A stretch of DNA of 8,068 nt from Gammaproteobacteria bacterium (GTDB lineage: Bacteria > Pseudomonadota > Gammaproteobacteria > Pseudomonadales > Azotimanducaceae). The translations under genes were made by a program, and so were the position numbers. Below the pieces are notes generated by a model. It made no database searches. It was given only the letters and a program-made list of their open reading frames with translations, and was not told the origin of the DNA. Shown in pieces: positions 1 to 5,838 of this stretch. The first letter of the stretch is position 1. The number at the start of each line of letters is the position of its first letter. Location: NCBI GenBank assembly GCA_018667205.1, contig JABIVN010000436.1:1-8068 (forward strand), read 5' to 3'.

Positions 1-1290
1 ATCGTCCCTAATCTCACGGTTACTTTCCTTAAGCTCCTCAATCTTGCGACAGGCATGCAGGACCGTCGTGTGATCCCTGCCCCCAAAAGCGTTACCAATT
101 TCCGGCAGGCTGTGATTAGTCAGTTCCTTTGCCAATGCCATCGCAACCTGCCTGGGTCTTGCTATAGATCGTGTTCTGGTTTTCGAGTGGAGATCAGCCA
201 ACCGAAGTTTATAGTAGTCGGCGACCGTCTTTTGGATATTATCAACCCCGATCTGCCTATCCTGGATCGCTAACAAGTCCCGTAGCGACTCCCGAACCTG
301 CTCATTACTGATCGCTTCACCGGTAAATTTCGAATTGGCTATAACCCGCTTTAAAGCTCCTTCTAGCTCCCTTACGTTCGACCTGATTCTTTCCGCTATG
401 AAAAAGGCGGATTCGCTTGGCAGATGCACCTGATCGATCTCGGCTTTCTTAAGCAGAATAGCCACCCTTGTTTCAAGATCCGGAGGCTCAACCGGCGCAG
501 TCATACCCCAGACAAAACGACTCTCTAGACGCTCTTCAAGCCCCTCTATTTCTTTCGGATAGCGGTCGCAGGTTAAAACAATTTGGCTACCATCTTCCTG
601 TAACCTATTGAAAACATGAAAGAACTCCTCTTGGGTTTTCATACCCTTTGCTAGAAACTGAATATCATCCATTAGCAGGACATCAACTGACCGGTAATAT
701 TGAGTAAAGTCCGACATCGTACCATGTTCAATTGCCCTGACCATGTCCTCCATAAAACGCTGAGAGTACATGTAAGCGACCTTCAAGTTCGGGTGACGAT
801 CAGCAATAGAATTACCTACTGCGTGCATCAAATGAGTCTTCCCAAGACCCACACCGCCATAAAGCAAAAGAGGATTATAGGACGACCCACCAATATTTTC
901 TGAGACCTGCAGCGCCGCTGCTCTGGCTATCTGGTTAGAACGGCCCTCCACAAAGGTGTCGAACGTAAACGCCTTATTAAGATCCAGTAGCGGAAAGAAA
1001 CGTTCGCGCGCAGTAAACGTATTCGTTACCTCGGGTTTTCCCCCTCCTTGCCTACCACTGCTGCCAATCTGCAGCTCAACAATCCCTGAACCATTTTCAG
1101 TCAGCAACTCGTTGATCCTGCTCAAAAATTGAGTGTTGACTTGGTCCTTGATGTACCGGTTTGGCGCAAGCAACTTAATATTATCCTCATCACCAATAGC
1201 CTGCAAAGGCCTTATCCACGTATTAAATTGCTGCGAAGATAATTCGTCTTCGAGCCTATCAAGACACCTCTGCCAAACTTTGGCCCCCAC
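1..1290 (-). CDS. dnaA: Chromosomal replication initiator protein DnaA (3' end cut by window edge)
   Basis: DnaA is the ATP-dependent AAA+ initiator that binds DnaA boxes, melts the origin and loads the replicative helicase. The reading frame is open from the GTG at 1290-1288 to the window edge (430 codons). It stops within the DNA-binding domain after the motif [10 protein letters not shown], so about a dozen residues are probably missing. Domain I (about 1-76) starts [10 protein letters not shown] and carries the conserved NTWIRPLQ. Domain II is a short Gly-rich linker (about 77-104). The AAA+ domain has Walker [10 protein letters not shown] (145-153, Lys151), Walker B VLLMDD (204-209) and the box VII stretch RLESRF (254-259). 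Domain IV holds the signature [14 protein letters not shown] (403-416). The GTG start places Trp6 five residues in, as in E. coli (MSLSLW), and an in-frame TAG at 1314-1312 rules out a longer protein with a usual start. The gene is divergent from rpmH. Walker A lies about 27 residues earlier than in E. coli, because of the short linker. Confidence 0.98.
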   Translation of the reverse strand, partial: MGAKVWQRCLDRLEDELSSQQFNTWIRPLQAIGDEDNIKLLAPNRYIKDQVNTQFLSRINELLTENGSGIVELQIGSSGRQGGGKPEVTNTFTARERFFPLLDLNKAFTFDTFVEGRSNQIARAAALQVSENIGGSSYNPLLLYGGVGLGKTHLMHAVGNSIADRHPNLKVAYMYSQRFMEDMVRAIEHGTMSDFTQYYRSVDVLLMDDIQFLAKGMKTQEEFFHVFNRLQEDGSQIVLTCDRYPKEIEGLEERLESRFVWGMTAPVEPPDLETRVAILLKKAEIDQVHLPSESAFFIAERIRSNVRELEGALKRVIANSKFTGEAISNEQVRESLRDLLAIQDRQIGVDNIQKTVADYYKLRLADLHSKTRTRSIARPRQVAMALAKELTNHSLPEIGNAFGGRDHTTVLHACRKIEELKESNREIRDD

Positions 1291-1337
1291 ACTGCCCCCA
1301 TATTCAATATGCTAGTTGATGCTCATTTTTTACTTTT

Positions 1338-1352
1338 CTTGGATGCTCCAAG
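1338..1352. repeat. Short inverted repeat in dnaA leader
   Basis: CTTGGA-TGC-TCCAAG is a perfect 6-base inverted repeat with a 3-base loop. In the dnaA leader RNA it could form a small hairpin about 50 bases before the start codon. Read on the plus strand it is followed by a T-rich stretch (from 1354), which looks faintly like a terminator facing the origin. The stem is short and A/T-rich at one end, so that reading is weak. Confidence 0.45.
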
Positions 1353-1353
1353 A

Positions 1354-1380
1354 TTTTGTCTTTTCTCTTTTGTCTTTTCT
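1354..1380. repeat. Tandem 13-base direct repeat, TTTTGTCTTTTCT x2
   Basis: Two identical copies, at 1354-1366 and 1368-1380, are separated by a single C, giving a 14-base period. On the dnaA sense strand the unit reads AGAAAAGACAAAA, making a purine-rich, nearly unstructured leader RNA. The function is unknown. It could be a protein-binding site or simply slippage-derived low-complexity DNA. Confidence 0.85.
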
Positions 1381-1450
1381 CAACAGCGACAGGCTCGTCT
1401 ACTGGTAAATCGCGGCACGCCATGCTGCTTTGGGCGCGACAGAATGTTAA

Positions 1451-1469
1451 CTTGATTTGCCCAATCAAG
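1451..1469. repeat. Palindromic operator-like site upstream of dnaA
   Basis: CTTGATT-TGCCC-AATCAAG is a perfect 7-base inverted repeat with a 5-base spacer, centred about 170 bases upstream of the dnaA start. It has the size and symmetry of a site for a dimeric DNA-binding protein and is not followed by a T-run, so it is unlikely to be a terminator. No particular regulator can be named from the sequence. Confidence 0.5.
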
Positions 1470-1520
1470 CCACGCAATTGCTGCAAATAACATCCCGAAA
1501 AGTATCTATTTTTCAGTTAT

Positions 1521-1529
1521 TTATGCACA
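1521..1529 (+). promoter_or_regulatory. DnaA box 1 (TTATGCACA)
   Basis: This is a perfect match to the consensus TTATNCACA on the plus strand. It is the box nearest dnaA, and the only one of the four with G rather than C at the variable fifth position. Confidence 0.85.
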
Positions 1530-1556
1530 AATTGACTGAATAACCCGTGATTAACC

Positions 1557-1565
1557 TGTGGATAA
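1557..1565 (-). promoter_or_regulatory. DnaA box 2 (TTATCCACA)
   Basis: This is the high-affinity consensus TTATCCACA on the minus strand (TGTGGATAA on plus). It is flanked by a 6-base inverted repeat, TTAACC at 1551-1556 and GGTTAA at 1572-1577. Confidence 0.92.
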
Positions 1566-1606
1566 ACTGTGGGTTAAACCACCCCCCTTACATAACCCGT
1601 TAGCTC

Positions 1607-1615
1607 TGTGGATAA
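1607..1615 (-). promoter_or_regulatory. DnaA box 3 (TTATCCACA)
   Basis: This is a perfect minus-strand consensus box, exactly 50 bases from box 2 and in the same orientation. With box 4 it forms an 11-base perfect inverted repeat (1605-1615 with 1636-1646) across a 20-base spacer. Confidence 0.92.
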
Positions 1616-1635
1616 GTACTCTATTTATCACCGGT

Positions 1636-1644
1636 TTATCCACA
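1636..1644 (+). promoter_or_regulatory. DnaA box 4 (TTATCCACA)
   Basis: This is a perfect plus-strand consensus box and the one closest to the AT-rich stretch. It faces box 3 in an inverted pair. The 12 bases 1634-1645 are also the exact reverse complement of 1556-1567 around box 2. Confidence 0.92.
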
Positions 1645-1745
1645 GACTACACAACGTTTAACCACCGGATAACACTGTACTTATTATCCCTATAACTCAT
1701 TGATTAAAAAGCGTAATACGTACTTACCAACAGGCAGCCCGCCCT

Positions 1746-1794
1746 TAATAAAAACGATAATAATAAATTATATATATATAAGAACTTTTTATTA
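1746..1794. other. AT-rich stretch, candidate DNA unwinding element
   Basis: Only four of these 49 bases are G or C. The stretch includes three consecutive TAA triplets (1758-1766), a (TA)6 run (1769-1780) and a T5 run. Its position beside the DnaA boxes makes it the best candidate for the site of strand opening. No clear copies of the E. coli 13-mer are visible. Part of it could also act as an UP-like element for the rpmH promoter, though it lies more than 50 bases upstream of the -35 hexamer. Confidence 0.75.
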
Positions 1795-1847
1795 CAGACA
1801 GACAACACCAACCTGATTGAGCCCTAACCAGCCCATTAAACATCAGA

Positions 1848-1876
1848 TTGACCTAAACCCTAATCTTCTTTAGAAT
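1848..1876 (+). promoter_or_regulatory. Sigma70 promoter for rpmH and downstream genes
   Basis: The -35 hexamer TTGACC (1848-1853) and -10 hexamer TAGAAT (1871-1876) each match consensus at 5 of 6 positions, with the ideal 17-base spacing. Transcription should begin near 1883, giving a leader of about 30 bases before the rpmH ATG. The bases after the -10, CGCGCTCCG, form a GC-rich discriminator, a feature associated with stringent (ppGpp) control of ribosomal promoters. That control is inferred here. Confidence 0.85.
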
Positions 1877-1914
1877 CGCGCTCCGTTTCGACATCCAATG
1901 ATCAGGTTATTATC

Positions 1915-2049
1915 ATGAAGAGAACATTCCAACCAAGCGTCCTTAAAATGAAGCGAACCCACGGATTCCGTGCAAGAATGGCGACCAAAGGCGGAAGACT
2001 CGTATTGAAGAGACGCAGGGCCAAAGGCCGTAAAGCGCTATCTGCCTAA
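1915..2049 (+). CDS. rpmH: 50S ribosomal protein L34
   Basis: L34 is a small, very basic protein of the large ribosomal subunit. The 44-residue product begins [20 protein letters not shown], continues with the family-typical [10 protein letters not shown], and ends in an Arg/Lys-rich tail. It matches the bacterial L34 family nearly end to end (46 residues in E. coli, with a slightly different C-terminus). The ATG is fixed by the universally conserved MKRT start. A short AGG at 1904-1906, eight bases upstream, is the only Shine-Dalgarno candidate. It is the first gene of the rightward cluster, under the promoter at 1848-1876, and is followed by rnpA after 45 bases, the usual bacterial pairing. 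Confidence 0.98.
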   Translation: MKRTFQPSVLKMKRTHGFRARMATKGGRLVLKRRRAKGRKALSA

Positions 2050-2076
2050 TCCAACGTTCTTTCCCGACACCTACTG

Positions 2077-2094
2077 GCCGTTCGGGCGAGCGGC
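2077..2094 (+). promoter_or_regulatory. RNA hairpin abutting the rnpA start codon
   Basis: GCCGTTC-GGGC-GAGCGGC can fold into a 7-base-pair stem (one G-U pair) with a 4-base loop, ending at the base immediately before the rnpA ATG. It would cover the only purine-rich, ribosome-binding-like bases in front of the gene. No T-run follows, so it is not an intrinsic terminator. Its effect, if any, would be to lower rnpA translation relative to L34 (inference). Confidence 0.55.
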
Positions 2095-2478
2095 ATGGTC
2101 ATCGAAAAGCAACCAGATCAGCACTTCCCCTTAGTTCATAGACTGGGTCATTCCTATGAATTTGACGCTGTGTTTAATAGAAACACAGCACGGCACAACT
2201 CACCTGGATTGCTTATATTGGCAAAAAAAAACGAGCATGGCTTTAACCGCCTGGGCATGATCGTCAGTAAAAAAAGCATTTCAGGATCCGTTCAGCGCAA
2301 CCGCGTGAAGCGCCGAATACGTGAAACATTCCGTAAAATTAGTCCGAACCAAGAGGCTGGATGGGATATCGTTGTGATGACCCGGCCAAAAATCAATGCG
2401 GAAAAAGATCTCGCCGGGTATTTACAAAACTCTTTCACATCCCTAACCAAAAACTTTAGGTCATTACGCAAGATATGA
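2095..2478 (+). CDS. rnpA: Ribonuclease P protein component
   Basis: RnpA (C5 protein) binds the catalytic RNase P RNA and helps it remove 5' leaders from precursor tRNAs. The 127-residue product shows the family N-terminus FPLVHRLGHSYEFDAVF (11-27) and the hallmark basic RNR motif, QRNRVKRRIRETFR (67-80), which contacts the RNA. The following DIVVMTRP (91-98) fits the conserved central strand. It is a few residues longer at the N-terminus than E. coli C5 (119). ATG 2095 is the only plausible start, since the next Met is residue 55, inside the fold, but the ribosome binding site is weak and lies in a hairpin. The gene overlaps yidD by four bases (ATGA), suggesting coupled translation. Confidence 0.95.
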   Translation: MVIEKQPDQHFPLVHRLGHSYEFDAVFNRNTARHNSPGLLILAKKNEHGFNRLGMIVSKKSISGSVQRNRVKRRIRETFRKISPNQEAGWDIVVMTRPKINAEKDLAGYLQNSFTSLTKNFRSLRKI

Positions 2479-2720
2479 AAGCAACTTTGTTGGCTTTAAT
2501 ACGACTATACCAGCTGACCTTCAGTGTCTTTTTTGGACCACGTTGTCGTTTCCACCCAACTTGTTCAGCCTACAGTTCAGAGGCGATAGAATCTTATGGC
2601 GTCATGAAAGGACTAGCCATGACGGCAGCACGCGTCGGTAAATGCCACCCATTTCACTCAGGCGGATATGATCCTGTGCCCCCTAACCCAAAACTAAGTG
2701 CAGTTGACGAAGGAATTTAG
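2475..2720 (+). CDS. yidD: Membrane protein insertion efficiency factor YidD
   Basis: YidD is a small membrane-associated protein that aids insertion of proteins by Sec/YidC at the cytoplasmic membrane. The 81 residues open with an amphipathic segment (KATLLALIRLYQLTFSVFFG). The family core follows: GPRCRFHPTCSAYSSEAI (21-38), GKCHPFHSGGYDPVP (55-69), with the three conserved cysteines Cys24, Cys30 and Cys57. The length is near E. coli YidD (85). The start overlaps the rnpA stop (ATGA) with little Shine-Dalgarno sequence, so it is probably translated by coupling. Its stop codon is followed directly by the yidC ATG, matching the shared function of the two products. Confidence 0.95.
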   Translation: MKATLLALIRLYQLTFSVFFGPRCRFHPTCSAYSSEAIESYGVMKGLAMTAARVGKCHPFHSGGYDPVPPNPKLSAVDEGI

Positions 2721-4400
2721 ATGGATATTCAGCGAGTACTGATCATGTTGGGCCTGGCAGTCACGTCCTATATGCTTATCCTGGCATGGAACGAAGACTA
2801 TTATCAGGGCTCGACTCAAACCGCCGAAGAGTCCGTGGTTGTCAATGACGCTTATGCGACCGGTGACATTTTGCCTACGATGTCTGAACCCACGTCAACG
2901 GGTTTTACGGACATCGTCCCTAGCCTGGAGGGCGATGATGCCACTCAAGCAGTCGTAAGCGTGCCGGTAGCCAGAAACCTCGTCACGGTTACGACAGACG
3001 TTCTGGTCGTTAAGATCGATACCCTGGGCGGAGACATTGTTAGCGTCGCATTACCCAAGTTCCCCGAAAAATTAGAGACTCCAGAGATCCCTTTCGTTCT
3101 CGTAGATCCCAAGAATTCTTATGTCGCACAGAGTGGACTCATCGGTCCAAGTGGCACGGATAAGAAAGGCACCAGGCCGACGTTCACGGCAGACCGAATG
3201 TCTTTTGAGATGGGTAACGCGCCGGAACTGACTGTCACCTTGAGCACAGTCCAGCTAGATGGCACTACCATTCTTAAAAACTTCCACTTCACGCGTGGTG
3301 ATTACCTGGTTGACGTCGACTATCAGATAACGAATTTTGGCGAAAGCGCATGGAAAGGGGGACTATTCGCTCAGATCAAGCGGGACGGCCAAAGTCCTGT
3401 CTCATCGTCAGAAAACCTGATGGGAATGCAGCCCTATGTGGGTGGTGCAACCCGTTCAGACGATGAGTTTTATCGAAAGCTCGAATTCGATGACCTTGAA
3501 GAAGAACCCTACAAGCTGACCCTTGACGAGGGTTACATCGCTATGGTGCAGCATTATTTTGTTAGTGCCTGGGTGCCTCGTGAGCTCAGTGGAAATACCT
3601 ATCGTGGGAGGAAATTAAAAGACCAGGATATCTACATTTTCGGTTTGACAACCGCACCCGTCACAATCGAAGCTGGAGACACTGGCACCATTGGCGCCAG
3701 CTTTTATGCAGGCCCCAAAGATCAGTACAGGCTTGAAGAGATAGCGACCGGGCTTGAACTAACCGTCGATTACGGGTTTCTCTGGTGGTTAGCACAGCCG
3801 CTGTTTTTTATGCTTACTGCCATTCACTCGTTTGTTGGAAACTGGGGTCTAGCAATTATTGGTCTGACGATTATCGTCAAGTCCTGTCTTTACCCCTTGT
3901 CGGCGGCGAGTTTTAGGTCAATGGCAAAGATGCGCAAGCTCCAGCCAGAGATGGTCCGTTTGAAGGAAAGGTTTGGCGACGATCGTCAGCAATTTTCTCA
4001 GGCGATGATGGAGTTGTACAAGAAAGAGGGTGCAAACCCCTTGGGTGGCTGCTTACCTATTTTGCTGCAAATGCCGGTGTTTCTTGCCCTTTACTGGACC
4101 CTCATGGAAAGTGTTGAGCTTCGTCAGGCACCGTTCTTTCTTTGGATTCACGACCTATCAGCGATGGACCCATATTTTATCCTACCGATATTGATGGGCA
4201 TCTCTATGTTCCTAACGCAGCGAATGCAGCCGGAACCACCTGACCCCGTTCAGGCCAAAGTTTTTAAGTTCATGCCCATCATGTTCACGTTCTTCTTTTT
4301 GTGGTTTCCATCCGGCCTTGTTCTGTACTGGCTTGTTAACAATATCTTGTCGATTCTTCAGCAAGTTTACGTTACTAGACAGTTAGAAAAAGCTTCCTGA
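2721..4400 (+). CDS. yidC: Membrane protein insertase YidC
   Basis: YidC inserts and folds inner-membrane proteins, alone or with SecYEG. The 559-residue product has the Gram-negative architecture. An N-terminal membrane anchor (about 6-23) is followed by a large periplasmic domain (about 24-350), then five membrane segments in the conserved 60kD_IMP/Oxa1 core from residue 351. The core includes the cytoplasmic hairpin (SMAKMRKLQPEMVRLKERFG), NPLGGCLPILLQMP, SVELRQAPFFLWIHDLS, and the final FFFLWFPSGLVLYWLVNN. Lys387 occupies the place of the groove arginine of E. coli (Arg366). As far as I recall Lys is also found here in pseudomonads, so it is not abnormal. The C-terminal tail is short (TRQLEKAS). 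The start follows the yidD stop directly, with a good Shine-Dalgarno GAAGGA (2709-2714) six bases upstream. Confidence 0.98.
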   Translation: MDIQRVLIMLGLAVTSYMLILAWNEDYYQGSTQTAEESVVVNDAYATGDILPTMSEPTSTGFTDIVPSLEGDDATQAVVSVPVARNLVTVTTDVLVVKIDTLGGDIVSVALPKFPEKLETPEIPFVLVDPKNSYVAQSGLIGPSGTDKKGTRPTFTADRMSFEMGNAPELTVTLSTVQLDGTTILKNFHFTRGDYLVDVDYQITNFGESAWKGGLFAQIKRDGQSPVSSSENLMGMQPYVGGATRSDDEFYRKLEFDDLEEEPYKLTLDEGYIAMVQHYFVSAWVPRELSGNTYRGRKLKDQDIYIFGLTTAPVTIEAGDTGTIGASFYAGPKDQYRLEEIATGLELTVDYGFLWWLAQPLFFMLTAIHSFVGNWGLAIIGLTIIVKSCLYPLSAASFRSMAKMRKLQPEMVRLKERFGDDRQQFSQAMMELYKKEGANPLGGCLPILLQMPVFLALYWTLMESVELRQAPFFLWIHDLSAMDPYFILPILMGISMFLTQRMQPEPPDPVQAKVFKFMPIMFTFFFLWFPSGLVLYWLVNNILSILQQVYVTRQLEKAS

Positions 4401-4427
4401 AAGCGATTCTTGCTAGCACCTAAATAG

Positions 4428-5753
4428 ATGCCTTATATAAAAGACACGATAGCCGCCAGGGCAACGCCCTCGGGTAGAGGTGGTATCGGCATTATTCGCG
4501 TTTCTGGTCCTGGCGTAACGCAGATTGGCCGTCAGATTTTAGGCGCCATGCCAGCACCGCGGTTAGCGACATATTCAGAATTCAGTGACGGCAAAGGTGT
4601 CATAGATCAAGGGATAGCGCTTTACTTTAATGCCCCCAATTCGTTTACCGGCGAGGAGGTGCTTGAACTCCAAGGCCACGGCGGCCCTGTCGTGTTGGAA
4701 ATGCTGCTCAATAGAGTTGTTAATCTAGGCGCAAGAATTGCCGGACCTGGCGAGTTCAGTCAGCGAGCGTACTTGAATGAAAAAATAGACCTTACCCAAG
4801 CAGAAGCAGTAGCCGACCTGATCAATAGCAGTACAGAGGCAGCGGCACGGGGCGCTGTCCGTTCTCTTCAGGGCGAGTTTTCTACCAGGATTAACGCCTT
4901 GGTTTCGCAAGTGGTAGCGTTACGGGTGTTTGTTGAAGCCTCCATTGACTTTCCTGAGGAAGAAATAGATTTTCTTTCTGACGATAGGATAGCCTTGCAG
5001 TTAGCTGAAGTGTTCCGGGAGCTAGAGGCGGTACTGCATGAAACAAACCAGGGCGCACTTTTAATTGAAGGTGCCTCTGTCGTCCTAATGGGTAAGCCGA
5101 ACGCGGGTAAATCGAGTTTGATGAACCTTCTTACTGGAAGGGATACGTCGATCGTGACTGATATTCCAGGCACGACTCGGGATGTTGTTAACGAGACCCT
5201 GCAGTTGGATGGCATACCATTGCGTCTTGTAGACACTGCCGGGATAAGAGATAGCCTGGATAAAATCGAGGCAGAGGGTGTTAAGCGTGCACTAGCAGCC
5301 GGTGAACAAGCAGATTTGGTTATCGCGGTGGTGGATGCCAGTGAGCCAGATGCCCCGAAACAAGCCGAATCCCTGATGGACGATCCGAGAACGGTCGTTG
5401 TCTTCAATAAAATCGATCTCGTCACGAACACAGATAGGTTTATCGACGCCATACACATGTCAGCAAAGACGGGTGTGGGATTGCATAGCCTTAAGGATCA
5501 GCTAAAGGAAAGACTCGGACTCTCGCTTCATGTAGGGTCCGGGTTTACCGCAAGAAAACGTCATATTGTTGCACTTGGTTATGGCAAAGACGCGTTGGCC
5601 GCGGCCAGCACCTTGCTAACAGAGCAGCGAGCTGGTGAACTTGTGGCCGAGGAGCTAAGGGTTTGCCAACAACACCTTGCAGAGATAACTGGGGAGTTTA
5701 CGGCGGATGATTTGCTTGGCGAGATCTTTGGTAGTTTTTGCATAGGAAAGTAG
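4428..5753 (+). CDS. mnmE: tRNA modification GTPase MnmE
   Basis: MnmE, with MnmG, installs (carboxy)methylaminomethyl groups at C5 of wobble uridine 34 in tRNAs reading two-fold degenerate codons. It uses a folate-derived one-carbon unit and GTP hydrolysis. The 441 residues (454 in E. coli) show the N-terminal folate-binding domain (DTIAARATPSGRGGIGIIRV), a helical domain, and an inserted G domain. G-domain motifs are GKPNAGKSS (222-230), the DIPGTTRD switch loop, DTAG (269-272), NKID (327-330) and SAKTG. The C-terminus ends in the diagnostic CIGK with Cys438. An in-frame TAG immediately before the ATG (4425-4427) rules out an upstream start. The 27-base gap after yidC has no recognisable Shine-Dalgarno sequence. 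Confidence 0.98.
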   Translation: MPYIKDTIAARATPSGRGGIGIIRVSGPGVTQIGRQILGAMPAPRLATYSEFSDGKGVIDQGIALYFNAPNSFTGEEVLELQGHGGPVVLEMLLNRVVNLGARIAGPGEFSQRAYLNEKIDLTQAEAVADLINSSTEAAARGAVRSLQGEFSTRINALVSQVVALRVFVEASIDFPEEEIDFLSDDRIALQLAEVFRELEAVLHETNQGALLIEGASVVLMGKPNAGKSSLMNLLTGRDTSIVTDIPGTTRDVVNETLQLDGIPLRLVDTAGIRDSLDKIEAEGVKRALAAGEQADLVIAVVDASEPDAPKQAESLMDDPRTVVVFNKIDLVTNTDRFIDAIHMSAKTGVGLHSLKDQLKERLGLSLHVGSGFTARKRHIVALGYGKDALAAASTLLTEQRAGELVAEELRVCQQHLAEITGEFTADDLLGEIFGSFCIGK

Positions 5754-5754
5754 A

Positions 5755-5811
5755 AGAATGATGGACGTGACTTTGGTAGTGCCTTCCGTATACTTCTCGT
5801 CCCGTCATTCT
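5755..5811 (+). repeat. Long inverted repeat between mnmE and mnmG
   Basis: The arms 5755-5767 (AGAATGATGGACG) and 5798-5811 (CGTCCCGTCATTCT) pair over 13 positions, with one G-U pair and one bulged C, around a 30-base loop. The arm begins two bases after the mnmE stop. There is no T-run after it, so it does not look like a classical Rho-independent terminator. It could stabilise the mnmE mRNA 3' end, mark a processing site or weaken read-through into mnmG (inference). TATAAG at 5813-5818 resembles a -10 hexamer, but I find no good -35 at the right distance. Confidence 0.55.
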
Positions 5812-5826
5812 CTATAAGACACCACT

Positions 5827-5838
5827 CCCTTCGAAGGG
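5827..5838 (+). promoter_or_regulatory. mnmG ribosome binding site inside a perfect palindrome
   Basis: CCCTTCGAAGGG is a perfect 12-base palindrome. Its right half contains the Shine-Dalgarno-like GAAGGG (5833-5838), spaced eight bases from the GTG start of mnmG. This supports GTG 5847 as the start, and folding of the palindrome in the mRNA would partly hide the ribosome binding site. Confidence 0.6.

Larger units (their letters stand above)
1291..1500 (-). promoter_or_regulatory. dnaA upstream leader region, repeat-rich, no gene
   Basis: This is about 210 bases between the dnaA start and the first DnaA box, read on the minus strand. I see no convincing sigma70 -35/-10 pair here, so the dnaA promoter is not assigned. 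The stretch contains a 7-base inverted repeat (1451-1469), a tandem 13-base repeat (1354-1380) and a 6-base hairpin (1338-1352), all listed separately. The bases just before the GTG, GGGGGCAGT, give only a weak ribosome binding site. A minus-strand frame with a TTG start crosses the region (1304-1486), but it has no recognisable protein features and I do not call it. Confidence 0.6.
1500..1800. other. oriC: Chromosomal replication origin (oriC)
   Basis: This is the non-coding DNA between divergent dnaA and rpmH. It holds four perfect matches to TTATNCACA (1521-1529 plus, 1557-1565 minus, 1607-1615 minus, 1636-1644 plus) within 124 bases. They are followed about 100 bases later by a 49-base stretch with only four G/C (1746-1794). 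A DnaA-box cluster beside an AT-rich unwinding element, next to dnaA itself, is the classical bacterial origin layout, and the dnaA-oriC-rpmH order is the one known in Pseudomonas. No GATC occurs from 1291 to 1899, so Dam/SeqA-type control is not suggested. The outer limits given are approximate. Confidence 0.92.

Noticed and set aside
1338..1380. Hairpin plus T-rich stretch as a plus-strand terminator
   Set aside because: The stem is only six pairs and the T-run is interrupted. No plus-strand gene ends here.
1304..1486. A 60-codon minus-strand reading frame upstream of dnaA
   Set aside because: It begins with TTG, has no family resemblance and overlaps the palindrome and tandem repeat of the dnaA leader. 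It is probably a chance frame.
1568..1576. Extra DnaA boxes (TGTGGGTTA here, TTAACCACC at 1658, TTATCCCTA at 1684)
   Set aside because: Each has two mismatches to TTATNCACA. They may be weak sites but cannot be supported by sequence alone.
3879..3881. Lys387 in YidC where E. coli has the groove Arg366
   Set aside because: It is a conservative change that keeps the positive charge. From memory, pseudomonad YidC also carries Lys at this position, so it is not a loss of function.
4868..5458. A 196-codon minus-strand frame opposite mnmE
   Set aside because: The Ser/Thr-rich sequence is the mirror of the well-supported mnmE coding strand, with no motif, promoter or ribosome binding site of its own.
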